Origin: an uncultured bacterium
GTDB lineage: Bacteria > Methylomirabilota > Methylomirabilia > Rokubacteriales > CSP1-6
DNA: 5,096 nucleotides
Direction: 5' to 3'
Assembly (NCBI GenBank): GCA_946479205.1
Contig: CAMLFJ010000283.1
Span: forward strand, 1-5,096
The first letter of the stretch is position 1. Every line of letters begins with the position of its first letter. Of this stretch, positions 1-5,096 are shown piece by piece. The notes under the pieces are model-generated. The model was not told where the DNA came from, searched no databases, and saw nothing but the letters and a program-made list of their open reading frames with translations. The position numbers were made by a program, and so were the translations under genes.

Positions 1-599
1 CGCACGAACGGCGCGGGATCGCCCCCGAAGGCGCGCACCGGCGCCAGGCCGGGGCCGGCGGGGGCCCGGGGCACGCTCTCGAGCCCGGCCATGCCCAGCA
101 CCACCGGCCGGCCGCGGAGCGCGGCGGCCAGCACGGTATCGTTGCGCGGCATGCCCGCGAGCTTGCGCGTCAGCTCCGGGTCGAGCCCGTCCACGAGAGA
201 CGGGACGCGATCCGGCGAGAGCCGGTCGGGCTCCGGCATCATGATGTCGAGCCCGATGGCCGCGGGCCGCGCGTCCGCGATCCGCGTGACGAGCCGGGCG
301 AGCCAGGTGCGCGGCCAGGGCCATTGCCCGTATCGCTGGAGGCTTTCCTCGTCGATGGCCACGATCACGACGGGCGTGGACCGGCGCTCGCGCGGGGCGA
401 GGTTCTGGTAGGCGTCGAAGGCGGCCAGGCGCAGGAGCCGGAACCCCGGCACTTCGGGCAGCAGGGCCAGCGCCAGCAGCAGGGCCAGCAGGAGCACGCC
501 GACCGGGCGGCCGCGGCCACCGCGAAGGGCGCGCGCCCAGCGCCGCTCCGCCCAGTGCGGGCGCGCGCGCGGCTCGGTGGCGGCGGCGTCCGGGCTCAG
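1..599 (-). CDS. CHASE2-domain membrane sensor protein, N-terminal part (C-terminus outside window)
   Basis: About 199 residues are visible before the gene leaves the window at position 1. Seen: a basic, Arg-rich N-terminus (residues 1-31), a Leu/Ala-rich transmembrane segment (about 32-47), then the start of a CHASE2 domain. The CHASE2 core has a hydrophobic strand leading to VAIDEESL (about 80-87), a GQWPWPR turn (91-97) and an AAIGLDIMMPEPD strand. CHASE2 is an extracytoplasmic sensory domain whose ligands are mostly unknown; it is normally followed by two or three membrane helices and a cytoplasmic adenylate/guanylate cyclase, kinase or phosphatase. Which output domain this one has cannot be seen. 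No ATG or GTG precedes the membrane segment in this frame near the hydrolase stop. I chose a CTG at 599-597 because a GAGG lies 8 bases upstream and it leaves the expected basic N-terminus. A GTG at 497-495 is in frame but would begin inside the membrane helix. Third gene of the leftward operon. The domain call is firm, the start is not. Confidence 0.85.
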   Translation of the reverse strand, partial: MSPDAAATEPRARPHWAERRWARALRGGRGRPVGVLLLALLLALALLPEVPGFRLLRLAAFDAYQNLAPRERRSTPVVIVAIDEESLQRYGQWPWPRTWLARLVTRIADARPAAIGLDIMMPEPDRLSPDRVPSLVDGLDPELTRKLAGMPRNDTVLAAALRGRPVVLGMAGLESVPRAPAGPGLAPVRAFGGDPAPFV

Positions 600-607
600 G
601 CGAGCGG

Positions 608-611
608 CCTC
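608..611 (-). promoter_or_regulatory. Ribosome binding site GAGG deciding the CHASE2 gene start
   Basis: GAGG at 611-608 overlaps the TGA stop (612-610) of the hydrolase gene and stands 8 bases before the CTG proposed as start. It is the main argument for that unusual start, since no ATG or GTG is suitably placed. Confidence 0.45.
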
Positions 612-1566
612 AGAGCGCCAGCTCCAGGCCGTCGTAGGCGGCCCAGACCTCCACGCGGTGATCGGCCCGCGTGATCTCCTCGAGCCGGCGCGTCTCGGCG
701 AGCAGGCGGGCGATGCGCTCGTCGTCGAAGATCGGCTCGTGGTGATAGAGGCAGAGGCGGCGGGCCCGCGCGAGCTGGCACATCTCCACGCCCACCACGT
801 TGCTCGAGTGCCCCCAGTCCTCCTTCACCGAGATGGCGTCGGCGAGCGAGTACTGGGCGTCGAAGATCACGAGGTCGGCGTCGCGGAAGAACTCCACGAA
901 CGCGGCCACCTCCTCGGGGTCGTCCTGCTTGTGCTCGGAGTCGGTGGAGTAGACGACGACCTTGCCGCGCTGCTCGATGCGGTAGCCGTAGGAGTCGCCG
1001 CCGTGGTGCTGGCGCTTGGCCCGGACCCGGAGCCCCGCGATGTCGTAGTTGCGCTCGGGCTCGAGGCGCACGAACTCGATGCGCGCATTCATCCGCGAGA
1101 AATCCACCGGGAAGGAGGGCGCCCGATTCTGACGGCGGAAAGCCTCCTCCAGCGTGTCGTGGCAGCCGTAGATCGTGACGTGGTTGCCCGGGAGGTAGGC
1201 GGGCATGAAGAAGGGGAAGCCCATGATGTGGTCCCAGTGCAGGTGGGACATGAAGACGTGGAACCGGTGCCCGGAGGGGCCGCGCGTGGCGAGCAGCGAG
1301 TTGCCGAAGCTCCGCGCGCCACTGCCCAGGTCGCAGAGCACGTGATCGGCGCCGTCCGTCTCGAGCTGCACGCAGGACGAGTTGCCGCCGAACGTGTGGG
1401 AGACCGAGAACTCGAGCTCGTTCTCGACGAAAGCGCGCGCCTTGCCGGGAGTGTCGAGGCCGCGGCCGGCCGCGGCCACCAGCGCGGTGACGAGCTTGCG
1501 CTGCACCTCCGCGGAGGTCATGGCGACCGGGATCGAGCCGCGGGTGCCCCAGAAGCGGACGCGCAC
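610..1566 (-). CDS. Metallo-beta-lactamase-fold hydrolase (RNase Z / cyclic-nucleotide phosphodiesterase-like)
   Basis: A 318-residue cytoplasmic protein with no signal peptide. It opens with RFWGTRGSIP (residues 4-13), the hallmark of a large MBL subgroup, and then shows FGGNSSC (59-65), LCDLGSG (77-83), the metal-binding HLHWDH (108-113), HHGG (187-190), STDSEH (207-212), DWGHSS (250-255) and LYHHEP (273-278). Probable metal ligands are H108, H110, D112, H113, H187, D209 and H275 or H276, so the di-metal site looks intact. Known family members include RNase Z-like nucleases and cyclic-nucleotide phosphodiesterases; the actual substrate cannot be read from sequence. Residues 14-58 form a longer, partly helical insert than the short loop in the plainest members of this subgroup. 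The start is GTG 1566-1564, with GAGG 6 bases upstream at the STAS stop; it yields the expected MRVRFWGTRGSIP N-terminus. The frame stays open far upstream, but that part is a shadow of the STAS gene. Being next to a CHASE2 sensor suggests a role in second-messenger turnover, which is inference. Confidence 0.92.
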   Translation of the reverse strand: MRVRFWGTRGSIPVAMTSAEVQRKLVTALVAAAGRGLDTPGKARAFVENELEFSVSHTFGGNSSCVQLETDGADHVLCDLGSGARSFGNSLLATRGPSGHRFHVFMSHLHWDHIMGFPFFMPAYLPGNHVTIYGCHDTLEEAFRRQNRAPSFPVDFSRMNARIEFVRLEPERNYDIAGLRVRAKRQHHGGDSYGYRIEQRGKVVVYSTDSEHKQDDPEEVAAFVEFFRDADLVIFDAQYSLADAISVKEDWGHSSNVVGVEMCQLARARRLCLYHHEPIFDDERIARLLAETRRLEEITRADHRVEVWAAYDGLELAL

Positions 1567-1572
1567 GCGGGG

Positions 1573-1576
1573 CCTC
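1573..1576 (-). promoter_or_regulatory. Ribosome binding site GAGG for the MBL hydrolase gene
   Basis: GAGG at 1576-1573 overlaps the TGA stop (1577-1575) of the STAS gene and lies 6 bases before the GTG start of the hydrolase. It supports that GTG over the upstream in-frame extension and suggests translational coupling of the two genes. Confidence 0.6.
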
Positions 1577-1949
1577 AGGCCGACTCGAAGGCGGCCAGCG
1601 CGGCGGGCGACAGCTTGGCCAGGGCCTCCCGCAGCGTGGGAAAGACCTCCAGGACCAGATTGAAGCGGCTGATCTCGAAGATCTCGCGCACCACCGGCTG
1701 CAGGTCCGCCACCGCGAGCGCGCCGCCCTGGGCCTTCACCTGCTTGCTCGCGAGCATGAGCACGCGCAGCCCCACGCTGCTGATGTACTCCACGCCGGCC
1801 AGGTCGATCACCGCGCGATCGCGCCCGGCCGCGACGCCGGCCAGGTGCGGCGCGAGCGCGGCCTTGAAGGCGTCCGCCGTCGCATGATCGATGCGCCCCG
1901 CTGGATAGAGCGCCACCGTGTCGGCGAAGCGCTTCGCAGCCAGCTCCAT
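1575..1949 (-). CDS. STAS-domain protein, anti-sigma-factor-antagonist-like
   Basis: A 124-residue, single-domain protein, the usual length for stand-alone STAS proteins (about 100-125). The order of elements fits the fold: a first strand pair (TVALYPAGRIDHATADAF, about 11-28), a central strand AVIDLAGVEYI (46-56), the loop and helix SSVGLRVLMLASKQVKAQG (57-75), a strand ALAVADL (77-83), and a C-terminal helix near VVREIFEISRF (86-96). In SpoIIAA-type antagonists the loop reads D-S-S-G-L with the first serine phosphorylated by an anti-sigma kinase; here it reads S57-S58-V59-G60-L61, so a serine is kept at the phosphorylation position while the preceding Asp is replaced. This fits a partner-switching role, though some STAS proteins regulate other partners and no anti-sigma kinase is visible here. 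Start ATG with GGGAG 5 bases upstream. First gene of the leftward operon, 8 bp before the hydrolase gene. Confidence 0.88.
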   Translation of the reverse strand: MELAAKRFADTVALYPAGRIDHATADAFKAALAPHLAGVAAGRDRAVIDLAGVEYISSVGLRVLMLASKQVKAQGGALAVADLQPVVREIFEISRFNLVLEVFPTLREALAKLSPAALAAFESA

Positions 1950-1954
1950 GTCGG

Positions 1955-1959
1955 CTCCC
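1955..1959 (-). promoter_or_regulatory. Ribosome binding site GGGAG for the STAS gene
   Basis: GGGAG at 1959-1955, 5 bases before the ATG. It is the strongest Shine-Dalgarno match in the window and fixes the STAS start. Confidence 0.65.
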
Positions 1960-1977
1960 AGTGGGTCGAATCGGGTG

Positions 1978-1995
1978 GAATCGGGGGTCCGATTC
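1978..1995. repeat. Perfect 7-bp inverted repeat, candidate operator in the divergent promoter region
   Basis: GAATCGG (1978-1984) and CCGATTC (1989-1995) are exact inverted copies separated by 4 bases. A further direct copy, GAATCGGG at 1968-1975, begins exactly 10 bp before GAATCGGG at 1978-1985, so three half-sites lie within 28 bp. This is the only non-coding gap of note, and it sits between two divergent operons, the usual place for a regulator site. It could instead be a short hairpin in a leader transcript. Its function is inferred from position and symmetry. Confidence 0.55.
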
Positions 1996-1997
1996 TA
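1992..1997 (-). promoter_or_regulatory. Possible -10 element for the leftward STAS-MBL-CHASE2 operon
   Basis: TAGAAT on the minus strand (1997-1992) matches the TATAAT consensus at five of six bases, in an otherwise very GC-rich region and about 43 bases before the STAS start codon. No good -35 hexamer is seen at the expected distance (near 2015-2020), so it may be activator-dependent or a chance match. It overlaps one arm of the inverted repeat. Confidence 0.25.
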
Positions 1998-2030
1998 ACA
2001 CCGGGGCCGGCTGTGGCACACTGGGACGTC

Positions 2031-3260
2031 TTGGAGAAATCAGACCTGCTCAGGCAGTTGCGTATCGATCGCGGGGCGGACCGCCCGGCGCGCCGGCGCA
2101 CCCGTCTGTACGTCCTCCTCGCGGCGGCCGTGCTCCTCCTCGGCGGCGGGCTCTGGTGGGGCGTTCTCCGCGCCCGGCCCCCGGTGGTGCAGACCGCGGT
2201 GGCACGCGCGGCCAGCCAAGGCGGCGGGGCCGGCTCGGTGCTCGACGCGAGCGGCTACGTCACCGCCCGGCGCCAGGCCACCGTGTCCGCCAAGATCACC
2301 GGCAAGGTGACCGAGGTGCTGATCGAGGAGGGCCAGCGCGTGCGGGAGGGCGCGGTGCTGGCCCGGCTCGACGACACCGAGGCGCAAGCGCAGCTCGGGC
2401 TCACGCGAGCCCAGCTCGTGGCCGCGCGCTCCCAGCTCGCCGAGGTCCGCGCCCAGCTCGTCCAGGCCGAGCAGGACTACGCGCGCCAGCGGGAGCTCGC
2501 CGACCGCAAGCTGATCGCCCCGCAGGCGCTCGACGCGGCGCTCGCCCAGCGGGACATGCTGCGCGCGCGGCTGGCCGCCACCGAGGAGCAGGTCAAGGTC
2601 GCGACGGAGTCGCAGGCGGTCGCCCAGGTGCAGCTCGACAACACGGTGATCCGGGCCCCGTTCAGCGGGGTGGTCATCGCCAAGTCGGCGCAGCCGGGCG
2701 AGATGATCTCGCCGATCTCCGCGGGCGGCGGCTTCACCCGCACCGGCATCGGCACCATCGTGGACATGGACTCGCTGGAGATCCAGGTGGACGTCAACGA
2801 GTCCTACATCAACCGCGTGACTCCCGGCCAGCCGGTGGAGGCGACGCTCAACGCCTATCCGGACTGGAAGATCCCCGGCGACGTGATCGCGATCATCCCG
2901 ACCGCGGACCGGAGCAAGGCCACCGTCAAGGTGCGCATCGCGATCAAGGCGAAGGACGCGCGCATCGTGCCCGACATGGGCGCGCGCGTCGGCTTCCTCG
3001 ACGGCAAGCCGGCGGCCGGCGCCCCGCCGCCCGCGCCCAGCGTGCTGGTGCCCGCGGACTCGGTGCGCACCGAGGGCGACGCGGCGGTGGTCTTCGTCTA
3101 CGCCGACGGCAAGGTCGAGCGCCGGAGCGTGACCCTCGGGCCGGACGTGTCGGGCCAGCGCCGCGTCCTGAGCGGCCTGCGTGACGGCGAGCGGGTGGTG
3201 CTCGCGCCGCCGCCCACCCTCGCCGACGGCCAGGCGGTGAAGACGACCGAGCCCCGGTGA
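2031..3260 (+). CDS. Periplasmic adaptor (membrane fusion) subunit of an ABC exporter, HlyD/MacA family
   Basis: A 409-residue inner-membrane-anchored adaptor that would bridge the ABC permease and an outer-membrane channel. Domain order: a basic cytoplasmic N-terminus (1-25), one transmembrane anchor (about 26-46), a first barrel strand and lipoyl half (about 70-115, with GYVTARRQATVSAKITGKV), a two-helix coiled-coil hairpin (about 117-200) turning near KLIAPQ (160-165), a second lipoyl half (NTVIRAPFSGVV, 204-215), a beta-barrel (about 240-325) and a membrane-proximal domain after the Pro/Ala-rich linker near 326-337. The hairpin tip carries a partial RLS channel-docking motif: R152, L156, with Ala at 163 in place of Ser. 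I chose TTG at 2031, which gives MEKSDLLRQLRIDR and has a weak GGGA 4 bases upstream. GTG at 2013 is the alternative. The frame continues upstream to 1845 but there it runs antisense to the STAS gene. The stop overlaps the ATPase start by 4 bp. The substrate is unknown. Confidence 0.92.
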   Translation: MEKSDLLRQLRIDRGADRPARRRTRLYVLLAAAVLLLGGGLWWGVLRARPPVVQTAVARAASQGGGAGSVLDASGYVTARRQATVSAKITGKVTEVLIEEGQRVREGAVLARLDDTEAQAQLGLTRAQLVAARSQLAEVRAQLVQAEQDYARQRELADRKLIAPQALDAALAQRDMLRARLAATEEQVKVATESQAVAQVQLDNTVIRAPFSGVVIAKSAQPGEMISPISAGGGFTRTGIGTIVDMDSLEIQVDVNESYINRVTPGQPVEATLNAYPDWKIPGDVIAIIPTADRSKATVKVRIAIKAKDARIVPDMGARVGFLDGKPAAGAPPPAPSVLVPADSVRTEGDAAVVFVYADGKVERRSVTLGPDVSGQRRVLSGLRDGERVVLAPPPTLADGQAVKTTEPR

Positions 3261-3955
3261 GCGCGGTGGAGACCCTCGTCGAGATCCGCGGCGTCACCAA
3301 GGTCTACCGTCGAGGCCGCGAGCGCATCGAGGTGCTCCACGGCATCGACCTCGACATCCCGAGCGGGGACTTCGTGGCCCTGATGGGCCCGTCGGGCTCG
3401 GGCAAGACCACGCTGCTCAACCTGATCGGCGGGCTCGACAACCCGACGGGCGGCAGCATCACGGTGGGAGGCCGGCGCATCGATCAGCTCTCGGGCGGCG
3501 AGCTGGCCGCCTGGCGGGCCGGCCACGTGGGCTTCGTCTTCCAGTTCTACAACCTGCTCCCCGCGCTCTCGGCCCAGCGGAACGTGGAGCTGCCGCTGCT
3601 CCTGACCGACCTCTCCGCGTCCGAGCGGCGACGGCGCGCGCGCATCGCCCTGACCCTGGTCGGCCTCGAGGATCGCGCCCGCCACAAGCCGCGGGAGCTG
3701 TCCGGCGGGCAGGAGCAGCGGGTCGCCATCGCGCGCGCCATCGTGTCCGACCCCACCCTGCTCGTCTGCGACGAGCCCACCGGCGATCTCGACCGCGCCA
3801 CCGCCGACGAGGTGCTGCGCCTCATCCAGATGCTCAACCGGGAGCACGGCAAGACGGTGGTGATGGTCACCCACGATCCGAAGGCTGCGGAGTACGCGCG
3901 GCGGCGCGTGCACCTCGACAAGGGCACCATGACCGCGGAGCCCGTCCCCGCGTGA
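3257..3955 (+). CDS. ABC transporter ATP-binding protein, MacB/LolD family
   Basis: A 232-residue stand-alone nucleotide-binding subunit, normal for this family (about 220-240). All ATPase motifs are present: Walker A GPSGSGKTT (44-52), Q-loop Q96 in FVFQFYNLLP, signature LSGGQEQR (148-155), Walker B LLVCDEPTGDLD (168-179, catalytic E173) and H-loop H206 in VMVTHD. Glu at 153 replaces the more usual Gln of LSGGQQQR. The stretch FQFYNLLPALSAQRNVELPLLL is characteristic of the LolD/MacB/FtsE-like group, whose members power mechanotransmission-type export or lipoprotein extraction by pairing with FtsX-type permeases. Start GTG 3257 lies in a GTGA overlap with the adaptor stop and has no strong ribosome binding site, which suggests translational coupling; GTG 3266 is a possible alternative. 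The protein would dimerise on the cytoplasmic face with the permease encoded next. Confidence 0.95.
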   Translation: MSAVETLVEIRGVTKVYRRGRERIEVLHGIDLDIPSGDFVALMGPSGSGKTTLLNLIGGLDNPTGGSITVGGRRIDQLSGGELAAWRAGHVGFVFQFYNLLPALSAQRNVELPLLLTDLSASERRRRARIALTLVGLEDRARHKPRELSGGQEQRVAIARAIVSDPTLLVCDEPTGDLDRATADEVLRLIQMLNREHGKTVVMVTHDPKAAEYARRRVHLDKGTMTAEPVPA

Positions 3956-5096
3956 GATACCTCCCGCTGCTCTGGGCCGGCCTCTTCCGCAAGAAGACGC
4001 GCACCGTCCTCACCCTGCTGTCCATCGTGGTGGCCTTCGCGCTCTTCGGCCTCCTGCAGGCGGTGGAGGTCGCCTTCGAGTCGGGCGCGGACGCGGCGGA
4101 CGCCAAGCGCCTGCTCACCACCGCGCGCTACTCCATCATCGAGCCCCTCCCCATGTCCTACCAGCGCCGGATCGAGCAGGTGCCGGGGGTGGTGGGCGTG
4201 GCCTACGCGGACTGGTTCGGGGCCAAGTACCAGAACGAGTCCAACGCGTTTCCGGTCTTCGCGGTGGACCCGGCGCGCTACCTCGACATGTACCCGGAGT
4301 TCACCATCGACCACGCGCAGCGCGAGACCTTCGCCCGGACGCGCACCGGGGCGGTGGCGGGCAAACGGCTCGCCGATCGCTTCGGCTGGAGGGTCGGGCA
4401 GAAGCTGCCGATCAGCTCGGAGATCCATCCCAAGACCGACGGGAGCATGAACTGGGAGTTCGACCTGGTCGGCATCATCGACGCGGACGACCCGGCGGTG
4501 CGCGGCAACACCGACATGGTCCTGATCAACGTGGCCTACTTCGACGAGGCCCGCCAGATCGGCCGCGGCAAGACCGGCTGGTACATCGTGCGGGTCGCCG
4601 ACTCCACCCAGGCCCGGTCCATCTCGGCCACGATCGACGGCCTCTTCACCAACTCGCCCGACGAGACCAAGACCCAGCCCGAGAAGGAGTTCGCGATCGG
4701 CTTCGCCAAGCAGATCGGCGACATCGGCGCCCTGGTCACCCGCATCCTGATCGCGGTGTTCTTCACGATCCTCATCCTGACCGGCAACACCATGGCCCAG
4801 TCCATCCGCGAGCGCATCCCGGAGCTGGCCATTTTGAAGACGCTCGGCTTCTCGGACGGCAAGGTCACCGCGCTGGTGCTCGCGGAGGCGGTGCTGCTGC
4901 TCGTCCTGGGCGGGGGCATCGGCATGGGCGCAGCGGTGGCCGCGCTGCCCGCGCTCAACGCCTCCACCGGCGGCCGCTTCCCCCCGCTCTTCGTCGGCGT
5001 CGAGACCTGGCTCCTCGCCGCCGCGGTCGCGGCCCTCGTCGCCCTCTGCATCGGCCTCCCCCCCGCCCTCCGCGCCAACCGCCTCAAGATCATCGA
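3952..5096 (+). CDS. ABC transporter permease, FtsX/MacB family (C-terminal end cut by window)
   Basis: 381 residues are visible. The sequence ends in ALRANRLKIID-like residues typical of the extreme C-terminus of this family, so only a few to about 20 residues are probably missing. Topology: a basic start (RKKTR, 13-17), transmembrane helix 1 (about 18-36), a large periplasmic domain (about 38-255, MacB-core-like), helix 2 (about 258-282), a cytoplasmic coupling segment RERIPELAILKTLGFSDGKV (286-305), helix 3 (about 306-331) and helix 4 (about 350-370). The ELAILKTLGF segment is the FtsX-domain hallmark contacting the ATPase. Four helices with a big loop after the first is the MacB/LolC plan; the functional unit would be a dimer. 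Unlike MacB itself, the ATPase is a separate protein. Start GTG 3952 overlaps the ATPase stop (GTGA), with GGAG about 11 bases upstream. The substrate is unknown; lipids, peptides, macrolide-like compounds or lipoproteins are possible. Confidence 0.92.
   Translation, partial: MRYLPLLWAGLFRKKTRTVLTLLSIVVAFALFGLLQAVEVAFESGADAADAKRLLTTARYSIIEPLPMSYQRRIEQVPGVVGVAYADWFGAKYQNESNAFPVFAVDPARYLDMYPEFTIDHAQRETFARTRTGAVAGKRLADRFGWRVGQKLPISSEIHPKTDGSMNWEFDLVGIIDADDPAVRGNTDMVLINVAYFDEARQIGRGKTGWYIVRVADSTQARSISATIDGLFTNSPDETKTQPEKEFAIGFAKQIGDIGALVTRILIAVFFTILILTGNTMAQSIRERIPELAILKTLGFSDGKVTALVLAEAVLLLVLGGGIGMGAAVAALPALNASTGGRFPPLFVGVETWLLAAAVAALVALCIGLPPALRANRLKII

Noticed and set aside
577..1887. A 436-codon plus-strand open frame covering the hydrolase and STAS genes
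   Set aside because: It is antisense to two genes with clear domain motifs; its translation is low-complexity His/Val/Ala/Arg-rich sequence typical of the reverse of GC-rich genes.
1978..1995. Inverted repeat as a transcription terminator
   Set aside because: It has no following T-tract on either strand and lies at the 5' sides of two divergent genes, so an operator is a better reading.
1567..2019. Upstream extension of the hydrolase frame that would give a 469-residue protein starting at 2019
   Set aside because: The extra N-terminal part is the STAS gene read in the wrong frame. The STAS frame has its own strong ribosome binding site and a complete domain, and the hydrolase has its expected N-terminus at GTG 1566.
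1845..2030. Upstream extension of the adaptor frame to an ATG at 1845
   Set aside because: This part overlaps the STAS gene antisense and the intergenic gap; a normal adaptor N-terminus with basic residues and a membrane anchor begins at TTG 2031.
1961..3184. A 407-codon plus-strand frame overlapping the adaptor
   Set aside because: Arg/Gly/Ala-rich low-complexity translation in a shifted frame of the adaptor gene; no recognisable domain.
3098..4428. Long minus-strand open frames opposite the ATPase and permease
   Set aside because: They are antisense to genes with complete ATPase and FtsX motifs, and they lack recognisable domains or credible ribosome binding sites.
4975..5090. Strong C-rich, G-poor skew at the end of the permease gene
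   Set aside because: It is explained by Leu/Ala/Val/Pro codons ending in C in a membrane helix; no repeat or structure could be supported.
4536..5093. A 185-codon minus-strand frame at the right end
   Set aside because: It is opposite the permease, which reads continuously through this region with the FtsX hallmark and predicted membrane helices.

Overview
The window is about 70% G+C. It carries dense, tightly packed genes with almost exclusively G/C-ending codons and several non-ATG starts. The gene content suggests a free-living high-GC Gram-negative-type bacterium: an inner-membrane MacA/HlyD-type adaptor with a MacB/LolD-type ATPase and FtsX-type permease, and a CHASE2 sensor. Soil lineages such as Myxococcota or Methylomirabilota/Rokubacteria would fit, but no taxonomic marker gene is present, so this is only an impression.

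Layout: two operons diverge from an 81-bp intergenic gap at about 1950-2030. Leftward (minus strand) there are three genes in the order STAS-domain protein (1949-1575), metallo-beta-lactamase-fold hydrolase (1566-610), and an N-terminal transmembrane CHASE2-domain protein (about 599 to beyond position 1). Both junctions are under 12 bp, and in each the stop codon lies inside a TGAGG that also serves as the ribosome binding site of the next gene. Rightward (plus strand) there are a periplasmic adaptor (2031-3260), an ABC ATPase (3257-3955) and an FtsX/MacB-family permease (3952 to beyond 5096). The last two junctions are 4-bp GTGA overlaps, so translation is probably coupled.

The rightward operon reads as a complete three-gene tripartite efflux or lipid-export unit, lacking only the outer-membrane channel. 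The leftward operon looks like a signalling cassette. CHASE2 is an extracytoplasmic sensory domain usually joined to a nucleotide cyclase or kinase. The hydrolase belongs to the part of the MBL superfamily that includes RNase Z-like and cyclic-nucleotide phosphodiesterase enzymes. The STAS protein resembles anti-sigma-factor antagonists and retains a serine at the usual phosphorylation position. The CHASE2 output domain lies outside the window.

The intergenic gap holds a perfect 7-bp inverted repeat plus an extra half-site one helical turn away, overlapping a -10-like element for the leftward operon. It is a candidate operator. No RNA genes, CRISPR arrays, mobile elements or convincing terminators were seen, and no gene-free stretch exceeds 100 bp.
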